A program made the translations under genes and the position numbers. The notes beneath the pieces are model-generated. The model was not told the origin of the DNA. It ran no database searches and saw only the letters and a program-made list of their open reading frames with translations. This document shows, piece by piece, positions 1 through 9,671 of a stretch of DNA of 64,000 bases (its first letter is position 1; each line of letters opens with the position of its first letter). Source of the DNA: Prorocentrum cordatum (Eukaryota > Sar > Dinophyceae > Prorocentrales > Prorocentraceae); contig CAUYUJ010022083.1 in the NCBI GenBank assembly GCA_963575745.1, forward strand, positions 62,501 to 126,500, read 5' to 3'.

Positions 1-371
1 GCGAGGTAGCAGAAGAGGGGCGCACAGGAAGGCAGAGCCGGGTGGCCCGGACGTGGCGGCGGTGTTCGGCGGCGAACGGGGGGGCGGCGTGTGGAGAAGG
101 CCTTCTCAGAAGGCGGCGGGGCTTCTCAGGAGCCGTCGCGCCTTCGGAGAGGTTTTCTGCGTCTTCGGGGAAGGCCTACAAAATTTGTCAGAAGGCCTGG
201 GGACTTCCGAGGTCTGAGAAGGCCGTCTCCTTCTCACTTCCCCCGAGGCTCACCGCCGAGATGTGAAAGAGAGAAGATTTCAAGCACTGAAGAGCACCGA
301 GAGGAAGAGGGAGGCGAGGTAGCAGAAGAGGGGCCGCACAGGAAGGCAGAGCCAGGCGGCCCAGATGTGGC
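1..371. repeat. 57-59 bp direct repeat pair (1-57 and 313-371)
   Basis: The block starting GCGAGGTAGCAGAAGAGG at 1 recurs at 313 with a few substitutions and one inserted base; both copies run on to a GTGGCG motif. The sequence between them is GC-rich and I see no convincing gene in it. The pair may mark the edge of a further repeat family to the left of the window. Confidence 0.7.
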
Positions 372-771
372 GCGGAAAGCCAGGTCTCGCCTGGTTGTCT
401 TCGCTTTCGACCAAAAAGCCTCGTTCTCGTCCCTCCCCTCCCCTCCCCTCCCCTCCTCTTCTCTCCCCTCCCCTCCACTCCCCATGCATCTTCCCTTCTC
501 TCTCGCTGCACGCTCACAACCGACCTCCAGGCTGTCCTGGGACGTGTCCCGACCAGGATTTCGAGTCGAATTCAGCCGAAGCCACCAGGGATCGCCTCGG
601 GAGGCTAAACATCGGCCACATGCGCCGATCCTCCATCCTCGACGACCTCGTCCTCTATTCTGGATTCTCGATTCTGGATGCTCGATCCTCCTGCTCCTCC
701 CCCTCCTTTTCCTCGTCCTCCCGCTGCTCCTCCTCCTCCTCCTCCTTCTCCTTGTCCCTTCTCCTCTGTTT
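372..771. other. Pyrimidine-rich spacer without a recognised gene
   Basis: This stretch contains CCCCT/CCTCC runs (about 425-480) and a CTC run (about 700-760). Several reading frames stay open only because of this composition, so I assign no gene. Confidence 0.6.
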
Positions 772-992
772 AAGTGAGAAGGTGCCTGGTAGAAACCAAA
801 CAGTGAGCGCCCGAGACGGCGCAGCGAGCACAGACACTGTTCGGGCTCAGCAAAAAAACAACACTGGTTGCAGAGGCAGGCGCGCGCGTTTTGGCAGCCG
901 CAGGCTCACGCGCGCTGTCCTCCTCCTCGCCACGCTCAAGCCAGGCCTCAGCAGAGGCCCAGCTGTGCCGCCAGACTGGCGGCTCCTCGGCC
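772..992. repeat. Direct repeat copy 1 at the 3' side of the retroelement
   Basis: This 221-bp block begins AAGTGAGAAGGTGCC and ends GGCTCCTCGGCC. It recurs at 1200-1420 with a constant offset of 428 bp and only one difference that I noticed (CACAGACACTG here, CACAAACACTG there). Near identity implies a recent duplication or a replication product of the element. Confidence 0.9.
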
Positions 993-1199
993 CGAACCGC
1001 GATGCGTCAAGGCCGAAAAGAAAAGGACCTACGAAGGGCCAGGGAGGGCCTGGGAGGGAAGGGCCCGAGGAGAAACTTGAGCCCCAAAGGGGCCGCGGAG
1101 AGGGGGAAAGGGACAGAAAGCAGGAGGAGACCCTTCCCCCTCACCAGGCACTTACCCCCTGAAACCTTACGTTTTACGCACGCTCAAACTCTCACGTTC

Positions 1200-1420
1200 A
1201 AGTGAGAAGGTGCCTGGTAGAAACCAAACAGTGAGCGCCCGAGACGGCGCAGCGAGCACAAACACTGTTCGGGCTCAGCAAAAAAACAACACTGGTTGCA
1301 GAGGCAGGCGCGCGCGTTTTGGCAGCCGCAGGCTCACGCGCGCTGTCCTCCTCCTCGCCACGCTCAAGCCAGGCCTCAGCAGAGGCCCAGCTGTGCCGCC
1401 AGACTGGCGGCTCCTCGGCC
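1200..1420. repeat. Direct repeat copy 2 at the 3' side of the retroelement
   Basis: Second copy of the block at 772-992. The 207 bp between the copies (993-1199) is unique in the window as far as I can see. In Ngaro/PAT-type elements the 3' end has a B1-A2-B2 layout, and this pair would fit B1 and B2, but I found no A1 near 14.5 kb. Confidence 0.9.
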
Positions 1421-1543
1421 ACCCAGCTTCTCTCGCCCCCTCGGCGCCCGTGACTTGCGGGCGGTGCCGAACGGGGCTCGCAGCTGGGCGCCTCACTGCA
1501 CAGCGCGTGCCGGCGCTGGCGGAGCACCAGCCGGCTTCCCCAA

Positions 1544-1630
1544 CCTCTCCTCGGGGACCGCACTGGCGGGACGCCCCAGCCACCTCCACCTCTCCTCGGG
1601 GACCGCACTGGCGGGACGCCCCGGCCCTCG
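1544..1630. repeat. 45-bp tandem duplication, two copies
   Basis: A block starting CCTCTCCTCGGGGACCGCA at 1544 recurs at 1589. A related pair, GCGCCCGTGACTTGCGGG, occurs at about 1447 and 1660. The structure lies in the 3' untranslated part of the retroelement. Confidence 0.8.
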
Positions 1631-1840
1631 GCCTCCTCACCTCCGCCCGCCCCTTCGGCGCCCGTGACTTGCGGGTAGCGCCGACTGGGGCTTGCGGCCC
1701 TCCTCCACCTCACCTCCGTCCGTCGATCCAGGGGGTCGCCACTGCCCCCAGGCCGCTACCCCAGGACTGCGCACAATCCAGCAACGGCTCCTCCAGTGGT
1801 GACACGCCTTGGCTCAAAACTCGCACTCCTGCTACTGTCC

Positions 1841-4800
1841 TCAGGCTCCCGGCTTCTCCTTCACATCAGCAGCCGGTCCGCCTCCCGCCACTTCAACCTT
1901 GTACCCCACGTGCAGGGTTGCAACAGACTTCGCCATCGCCTCTGACACCCCAGCGGCGTCCTCATTCGCCTCCCACAAGTACTGGTGAAAGGCTCCGCTG
2001 TTCCACCGCCCCCAACGCTTGACCAGCTCCGTGTCCTGGAAGCAGTGGTACAGGGCCGTCACTCCGCCGATTCGGAGCGAGTGGCTCTTGAACCTGTCGG
2101 GTGGATAGCCTTCCAGCGCCGCCGTCTTCTGAAGCAAGCCCTGGATACGCTCCCGCGTGATCGGGCTGCCATCTTCCCACCTCGCAAGTGGTAAGTGTGC
2201 CTCTTTGCCCGTGAGACGGCTCGGGAACCAGCGGTTGTAGCACTTCGCCGCCCACACTGGGCAGATGCCGAACGGGTCGTTCGAGCGGTAGTGGTTCCTC
2301 GCCTGCCCTGCTCCCTTCTGGTCAGCCTTCGACGCCTTAAACCACAGCACCACCTCGTCCGCGGCAGCGAAGTGGCTTACCTGCTCGCCCTTGCACTTCG
2401 GGGCAATGTCCAGCCCGGTCAAGACCTTCTTCAAATCCCAGTGCCCCGAGTGGGCGTACTCCCCAATCCGCATCATGAAGAAGAAAGCGAAGATCACGCA
2501 GAAGTGCAAGGCCGCGTCGTCCGCACAAGTGTCCGGCTTCAGCATGTCTCTGATCCTCTTCAGCATCTTGGTCGTGACCGGGAGCTTCCTCTTTCCGGGC
2601 CCTTGCCAGTTCTCTATCCCATTTAAAGCCATCCACAGTCGCGGCTTACCCGCCAAGGGGTCGGGCTCACCCAGCATCACATGGTGTGAACGGATCCCCA
2701 GCAACTTTGACCTTATAGTCCCGTGCGACCGCTTCAGGCTGTTGTACAGGTGCACCATGAACAGCAGCAGCTCCTCCTCATCTTGGTGACGCTCTTCACG
2801 AGTCTCACCATGCAGGACGGGCGACCTCCTGCGGATCCGGCAGAACGTCGTCCACTGCCTCCAAGCAACGCCGTAGGTCGCCTTCGTCCCCTTGGCCACC
2901 GAGGCCACCACTGCTGCGTCTACCAACTTCAGGAGCTCTGGCGCGCACCCTGCATCAGCACGCCCGCCGGCGCGCCTGGAGTCCTCCCTGGCGATCCGCC
3001 TCAGCTGCCGCTCGAGCCCTTCGCTGCCCTGTCCGCTGCCTGCTGCCGCTTCCAGGTACCGGCTCACCGCCTCCGGGTCGATGTCCTCGGGCGGTCCAGC
3101 CTCCGGTGCCGCACGCCGCGCCACCCCCTCACGCTCACACTCCTCTCCTCCCCCGTGCCGGGGGGCGACCGCGGCGGCACTCCCTGCCTTGGCTGCCCTC
3201 TGCCCTGCCGCCAACCGGTCCTTGGCCATCGAAATGGGGTAGGTCTTGTTGCACATCGGGCAGCTCGTGTCCCGGCCCACGCCCTGCACACCGCAGTACT
3301 CACACCACGCATAGCGGGCGTCTGGGCCGCCTCCTGGGAAAGGCACTGGCCGAAGTGCTTCAACCTCCTCCTCTGTTTCCTCATAGTCCTCCTCCGAGTA
3401 GGACTCGGGTGAGTTGAGGTCCCTTACAGCCTCGGCAGCACGTGCACGTCCGCCAGGCCTGAGCGGGTCCTCCTCCGCCCGGTGACCCGGGGGCTGTGGC
3501 CGCCTCTCCGGCCCGCGGGACCCACTCGACTCCCCCGAAGGGGGTGCCCAACTTCCTGGTTGGGGCAGCGGCTCGCGGTCGGCCCGCCCCTCTGGCTGCG
3601 GGAGTGACTCTCGGCCAGGCCGAGGGTGGACCACTGACGTCTCCGCCCCGGCGGCCCTCCCCCTGGGGCGGCCCTCCTCCTCTGGAGCGGACCAGAGCCC
3701 TGTCCTCTGGAACTCCACCCGCCTAGCGAGCGCACGGTAAGTCTGACCAACCGCCCGCGCGACCTCTGCCTGGGGCTCTTCCTCCGACCTCTCCTCCTGC
3801 TTGACCGCTGCTGGTGCAGGTGGGGTCTTCGCCCTTAGGTGGATGTACTCCGCCTGCCCCGCACTGGGGTGCCCGGCCGCATCCTCGGGCCGATCTGCCT
3901 CCGCCTTCCTCTGCCGGGCAGCCCCTCGCTCCGCACGCGCCCGCCGGGCGAGCTCCCCTGGTGACGGGGGGGGGCACTCCTCGCCTGGGCTTCCGCTGCC
4001 GCTCTCCTCGCCCTGCTCCTCCGCGGCCCCTGACTCAGACCCCGCAGGGGGGGCGGCCAACGCAGCGGCGGCCAGCACCCGGGCGGCAGCCGCTGCGATC
4101 TCTTGCTTGCGCTCCTGCTTGCGCTTCTTACTTGCTGCTGCGGTCTCTGACGGCCCCTCCCCTCCCGGGGGTGGCTGGCCGTGGGGCATCTTCTCGCAGT
4201 GCCTGAAGTGCTTCGCGCCTCCTTCTGCCCAGCCCGCTCCCTCCGACCGCCCTGCGCACTTGTTGCAGCAGAACCCTGGCCGCCACAGTGCTCCCCCGTC
4301 GACTGCAGTCGCGGGTTGGGAGTGCTCCAAGCAGGGGCACCCTGGGAGCCGGCACGGCCGCAAGGCTTCCCTCGCCTCTGGGGGGGGTGGGGCCTGATCC
4401 GCACCGCTGGCGCCCTCTCCCACTCCTTCGGCAACCGCGCGTCGCCCTGTGGCCGTCCAGGGGCCCCAGCTCTCATCCTCTGAACCTCCCGCATGTCGGC
4501 TCCTGGTGGCCAGTGGGTCTCCTCTGGCACCCACCAGCGGGCCCTGCGCCCTTCCGGCGGATGAACCTTCGGGCTGCAGGCCCTCCCTGGCCGTCCTGGG
4601 CGGTGCCTTCACCACCGCAGGCCGCTGCTCCTCCCAGATGGGTGGGAGTGGGCCGCCCGGCGCCGCCTTGGGCGGTGGGTGCCTCGAAGCCTCCTCGCCT
4701 GCTGCCTGGGCTCCAGGACCGCCGCTGCCACTAGCCTCCTCGCTCGCTGGGGGGCGGTAGCCAGCCTCCCTCTGCCTCCTCTGGAGGTCCTCGTGTCGTG

Positions 4801-7800
4801 CCTGACAGTACGGCCCATGGGTGTCGCCATCCGTGTCACGGCATGTCCGACAGCAGTACCAGCCCCAGTCGTGCTCCAAGCGAGCGCAGCTCCTCCCACA
4901 CTCGTTCCAGCACTGCGGTCCCCCATCTGGGTCGCGTCCCACTCGCAGTAGGATCACGTCGGGGTAGGGGTCGTCGAGCAAGCTTTGCGCTCGCTCCCCT
5001 GGCAGCATACCATCGTGCCGCTCACTCCTCCTCACAGTCTCCTGCCGGCGCCTCTCGTCAGCTTGGAGCCAGCTCGTGAGCTCCTGTCGTCTCCCCTCGT
5101 CCTCTGGGCGGCGGCAGATGCCCGCCGTCCTCTCTCCTGACTCGGTGGATACCTCCGCTTGCCTGATGGCCGCTGTTAGCGCAGCCGCGGCTGCACGCGG
5201 GGGGCACGCGCGCAGGACTCCCCTCAGCAAGTCCCCGTGGCTCAACTGCCCGCAAAGTGTGTGCCAATCAGCACTGGACCCTCCACGCAAGTGCCAAACC
5301 TCCTGCGCTTGGAGCGGTCGGACCCCCGGCGGGGGGCCCTTCGCATCATAGACCAAGACAGGCTCCAGCACCCCGCTCTCCTCCACCCGAGGGGTCGGTG
5401 AGGGGCCGGAGCTGCCGCACACGGGGCGCCTGCCGACCTGCCCCCGCGGATGCCAATGGCCAATGATCCGCGGGAGATGAGGGGGCGACCTCGCCGCCCG
5501 CGGGTCCACCACCAGCCGCCCATCCTCGGGCGCCAGCCACTCCTCCTCCTCGACTCGGCGAGCGTTCATCATCCCTCCTGCCATTGGCAAGGGTGGCGGG
5601 GGCTTGGCCTCGTGGCTCCCCAACCATCCCACCGGCACTGGCGCTCCGCCCTTCGACGCCAATACCCACACCTTCCGCTGGGCCACCGGGTCGCCGCACT
5701 CGCTGCACACGCGCCCGTCTTCGGCAGCACTCCACCCAACGTTCCGAAAGAACTTCAGCACATCCGCCACGGCGGGGCCGGGAGGTACATCCACCAAGGC
5801 CCACTGGGCGGCCAAACGGTGCAGCTCCTGGGCGAGGTCCTGTAGGTGCGGGCCCACCCGCGACGGGCCTAGGGAGGTCACCACCAACGTCAGGTCGCCT
5901 TCTCTTCCCGCCCCGCCTGCCTGAAAGTCGGGCCAGCCCTTCAACAGCTCCGCCTCGCCACACGCTCCCAGCACGCCGGCGGCCCTGGCGCACGGGGCCA
6001 GCGTGCTTCTCACCTCCACCACGCGCCAGGCGGTCTGGAGGAGCGGGCGTGGGACCTCCCCTGGCGGCCGGCGGGCCATGAGCTGCATAGCCACCTGCCA
6101 GTCCTCGGGGTCCACGAGGGTGACTGCGTGGACGCGCCTCTCGTAACCTTGTGACAGTACCTCCGCCCACGTGCCCGCCAGGTCGATCGGCTCAAAACCC
6201 TCCTCAGCCATACGACGCTTGACCTCAGCCTCGTCGGCCCTGGTGATCATGTCCGCCATCTCGTTGCTGTACGTCCTGATGTACGGTGCAGCGAGGACGC
6301 GGCAGTGGTACTTGGCCTCTACGTAGTTGAGCAGTCTCACCAGGTGCCTCGCCATCCGATTCTTCGGCCGGCGAGTCTCCACCCACCTCTGGACCGTCTG
6401 GTTGTCCCCCACGTAGATGATCAGCCGCTCTCTCCAGGCCTGCCCGCGGGCGACTGCGAAACCTACTATGCAGAACAGCTCCCCGAGCGCTATGATCACC
6501 CATTCCTCGGGTAACCCAGCGGCCGTCTTCAACGCTTCCATATAGGCCGCCAACTCCTGTCTCGCATAGACCTTGGCCGCCCAATCGATCTGCCCCGCCA
6601 CCTCCAAGGTCGAGTCGCCGCCGACCCATACCACTTGCTCCATGGTGCCGGGGATGGCCAACCGCTCCCGCGGCTCGAGCATGCCCACGAACGAGGAGAG
6701 GAAAGTGGCGCCCCACGTCTCCGGCCGCGCGACCATCACCCGCAGCATGTCGCAGCTATCCCAGAACTCCTGCCAGGCGACCTCCTGCTCCTCCTCACCT
6801 CCCTTCGGCGTGGCCCGTGCGGTGGGCCCATGGGGCTGGCACATCAGCGCGTCCAGCGCCCCCAGCTCCGTGCCCAGCGCCTGGTTGACCGCCGCGAAGT
6901 GCGTCCCCAACCCGCGGAGCCGCTGCACCGTCTTCAGCCGCACCACCCGCTGACCCGGCTCGAGCTCCGCCTCCTGAAGGAGGTAGCTCATCTTCTGGAT
7001 CTTGGGTTCTGGGAGCGCCGCGCGGTCGACCACCCGGCCCTCGGAGTCCTCCAGCTGGAAGAGCAAGCCCCAGATGAGCTTCTCGGTACTGAACTCGCCC
7101 TCCTCCGCTAGCTTCTCCAGGTTGATTGAGCTATCGCCCAGGAGCAGCTTCGACATAGCGTCGAAGGTCCAGGCAGAAAGCCAGGGCCTCGCGCCCAGGG
7201 CCGGCTCCACCAAAACTCCGTCGTCGACCAGGACCTCGGACGAGTACGCGACTTCGTCGTGGAGCTCCTCCGCTGGTGGACGATGGGCTCGGTGGGCATC
7301 CTGCACGCCGCGTCCCCACACTGCCCATTCGCCCGGTGCGCTGGTCCAACCGAACACCATCGTAAGGTAGAGCACCGTCGTCGGCTCGGCTCCGGCCAAC
7401 CCCTGGAGGCTCACCGCCATGATGCGGAGGCCGGGCAATTCGACCCACAAAAGTTTGAAGGCCGCCTGGAAGTCCCGCTTCGCCAAGTAGACCCGCACCT
7501 TCGGACGCCGGCATCTCCACCAGAGCATGGTCCTCGCGATCTCGCGGTGGGTGGGCAACTTCGCCGGGGGGTGGTTCAGCTCGTCGCATCCCGCGTTGGC
7601 GTCCCTCATGTCGTTGATGAAGCGGCCCTCGTCTGCGATCGTGCGGTCGGGCCGCATCTTCGGGACCCGGCCCTGGGGCGACTCCATGATCCCCTCCAGC
7701 CCTGGGTGGCTGGACGGGGCGGCCCAGGCTCGCCCCTTCACGATGTCGTCCCAGATCTTCCGCCTGGCCTCCTCCTGGTGCTGCGCCGCTGACTGGTGAG

Positions 7801-8272
7801 GCTTGGCCCTGACCCTCGTGATCTCACCCTCGTGCCTGACCTCCACCCCATTCGTCGCGACCCGCCCCAGGTACTCCAGGAGCTCTGGCTCCACCTTCCC
7901 CTCGAGGTAGCTGTCGTGCACGCCCTTGAGGTGGTCCCCCTGGTCTGACTTCCAGGCAGCTCGAAGGTTTGTGGGCGCCTCCTGCCATCCCCCGCGAGCG
8001 TCCAGGAGCTCCGCACCTCGTAAAATCACGCGCCCGAACGCCTCGTCACTGCACCCGGGCTCTGAACGAGCCGCCGTCCAGAAATTCAAAGCGCGCCGAT
8101 CGGTGTCTGGGACCGCTCCTCCGACTCGATCGCGTAGGTCGTCCAGCTGTGGGTTGGCGCCCTCCTCTTGGTCCTCATCGCCCTCGGAAATGTGCCCCGC
8201 CAACGTCGCCGAAAAAATTGTTGACGGCGGGGGGGGCTCTCCCCCCCCTGCCTCCGCTCTTCTGGGTCAGCG
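1841..8272 (-). CDS. Retroelement polyprotein: RT, RNase H, zinc clusters, tyrosine recombinase
   Basis: Residues are numbered from 8203. An RT segment lies at about 160-460: a D in AKRDFQAAF (about 240) and VLVDDGV (about 326) stand for the two catalytic Asp blocks. RNase H follows (about 520-660) with GGDST, LGE, VGDN and NEMAD supplying a D-E-D-D set. A stretch at about 770-850 ending CGDPVAQRKVWVLAS resembles the end of a C5-methyltransferase. Cysteine clusters sit at about 1100-1130 (WGWYCCRTC), 1305-1340 (FCCNKC, HFRHCE) and 1633-1655 (CEYC, CPMC). A tyrosine recombinase fills about 1755-2090, with the box R in MMRIGEY (about 1912), HSLRIGG (about 2040), W in KRWGRW and Y in HQYLW (about 2073). 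Expected role: copy the element RNA and insert the DNA by site-specific recombination. The frame has no ATG before about residue 170; 8203 is a TTG, so entry by frameshift from the upstream ORF is likely. Confidence 0.85.
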
Positions 8273-9671
8273 TGGCGCCCAGCTCCAGGGCCTCGTTAAT
8301 CATAGCCCGGGCGATGGCGCTCAGCAGCTTCTCAGGGTAGTGGCCCGCGTCTGACGTCCGCTTGTGCTTCGTGACGGTGTCGACGCCCTTCAGCTCGACA
8401 TGCTTATGCTGGTGTGTACACCGGCGGGCCACTTCCTGCAGATGTCGCACGCACGTGACCAACCACGATCGCTTTCTATACCGTTCATCTCCTCCCACGC
8501 CGTCCTGAGGCCCCAGGCCGTACTCGCACTGGTCCACCGGCACCACCAGGACATCCTTCCGGCGCAGGATCTGGCGCCACCTGTCCAGGTCGTACGCCTT
8601 GGGATACCGACCATCTGGTGCGGGGTGCTCCGCTGTCGGCAGCGCACCGGCGTCGGCGATGGTCTCGAACAAACGTCCAGCGAAGTTGGCCATGGCCGTC
8701 CCTTCGACCTCCCACGATGGCCCGTCAGGTCGCCCAGCAGGAACGTCGAAAGTGCGTGTGCCGCCATTGCGCAGCATCCACGGGCAGAAGGTGCGGCACT
8801 CGAACCCGAGCCACCAGAGCAAGTACACACACTGTCTGGCCTCCTCCAGTAGCGCCTCCTGCACCTCCTTGCGCCTGGTGTCGTGCTCCTCCTGCACGCC
8901 CTTGCCACGTTCTGGGTCTGAGCACAGCTCGACCGCTGGACCGACTTCGACCCCGGCCTTCCGAAGCGAGTCCGACCACCCTTGGGTGCCTGCCCAGACC
9001 TCCTTCGCCGTCAGTGTGCGCCCCTTCCAGCAAGGCCGCCTTCCTCCTGTTGCCTGCCCGTGGCGCTCGTACCGCTTCCAGGCCGGGTTGCTCCAGTTGC
9101 CAAGGGCCCTCCACCTCGGGTCCTCCCCAATGATATCTTGCTCCCCGGCCTTCCGCTCACGCCCAGCCTCCCTTGCCGCCCGGCACCGCGGGCACCTCTT
9201 CGCCACGTCTCCTGGCACCTTCGCATCTTCATGCATCGCGTCATCCAGGTAGACGTCCCAACCCGCAGCCAGTACCTCATGTGGCGGGTGCCCGCCCGTG
9301 AAGTCCCCCCGAAGTGTGTCGGCATCCACCTGAGGAGGCACCGGTACCTGCAAATGACCCTTGTAGAGTAGCATCCACACGCCCCGCCCGCTGACCTTCG
9401 GGGCGTACTTCACCCCTGCGATGACTTCAAGCCGCGCTCGGCCCCAGGGGTCGACGCGGACCACATGGATGGCCGTCTCCCGCAGCGCGGTCGGCGGGAA
9501 GGCTGCCAGGGTCCGGTAGTCCTTGTCATGACTCAGGTGTAGCGTGTCGTGGCAGAACATTCTCACGTCCGACTCGGTGATGGGAATGTAAGCGTCGGGC
9601 GGCCCCATGAACGTCTCAGCCTGCTTAGCCTCCTCCCACATGGCGACGCGCCACTGCTGCGCCAATTCCAT
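8175..9671 (-). CDS. Third retroelement ORF, conserved dinoflagellate retroelement protein
   Basis: About 498 codons from the ATG at 9671. That ATG shares its A with the TGA of the upstream ORF in a TGATG overlap, which decides the start; an upstream GTG at 9683 is also in frame. Visible blocks are CPRC near the middle, a Trp-rich FCPWMLRNGG stretch, and a C-terminal block VDQCEYGLGP ... KRSWLVTCVRHL ... CTHQHKHVEL ... HYPEKLLSAI. I recall a similar Cys/Gly-Leu followed by His-x-His block in many dinoflagellate retroelement polyproteins, so a role in the element's replication complex is inferred. No protease or integrase signature is clear. The C-terminus overlaps the next frame for about 97 bp across G and C homopolymers. 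Confidence 0.7.
   Translation of the reverse strand: MELAQQWRVAMWEEAKQAETFMGPPDAYIPITESDVRMFCHDTLHLSHDKDYRTLAAFPPTALRETAIHVVRVDPWGRARLEVIAGVKYAPKVSGRGVWMLLYKGHLQVPVPPQVDADTLRGDFTGGHPPHEVLAAGWDVYLDDAMHEDAKVPGDVAKRCPRCRAAREAGRERKAGEQDIIGEDPRWRALGNWSNPAWKRYERHGQATGGRRPCWKGRTLTAKEVWAGTQGWSDSLRKAGVEVGPAVELCSDPERGKGVQEEHDTRRKEVQEALLEEARQCVYLLWWLGFECRTFCPWMLRNGGTRTFDVPAGRPDGPSWEVEGTAMANFAGRLFETIADAGALPTAEHPAPDGRYPKAYDLDRWRQILRRKDVLVVPVDQCEYGLGPQDGVGGDERYRKRSWLVTCVRHLQEVARRCTHQHKHVELKGVDTVTKHKRTSDAGHYPEKLLSAIARAMINEALELGATLTQKSGGRGGRAPPAVNNFFGDVGGAHFRGR

Noticed and set aside
1210-2022. Plus-strand open frames across the retroelement 3' region
   Set aside because: They lie opposite the recombinase end and the direct repeats, lack motifs and depend on GC-rich composition.
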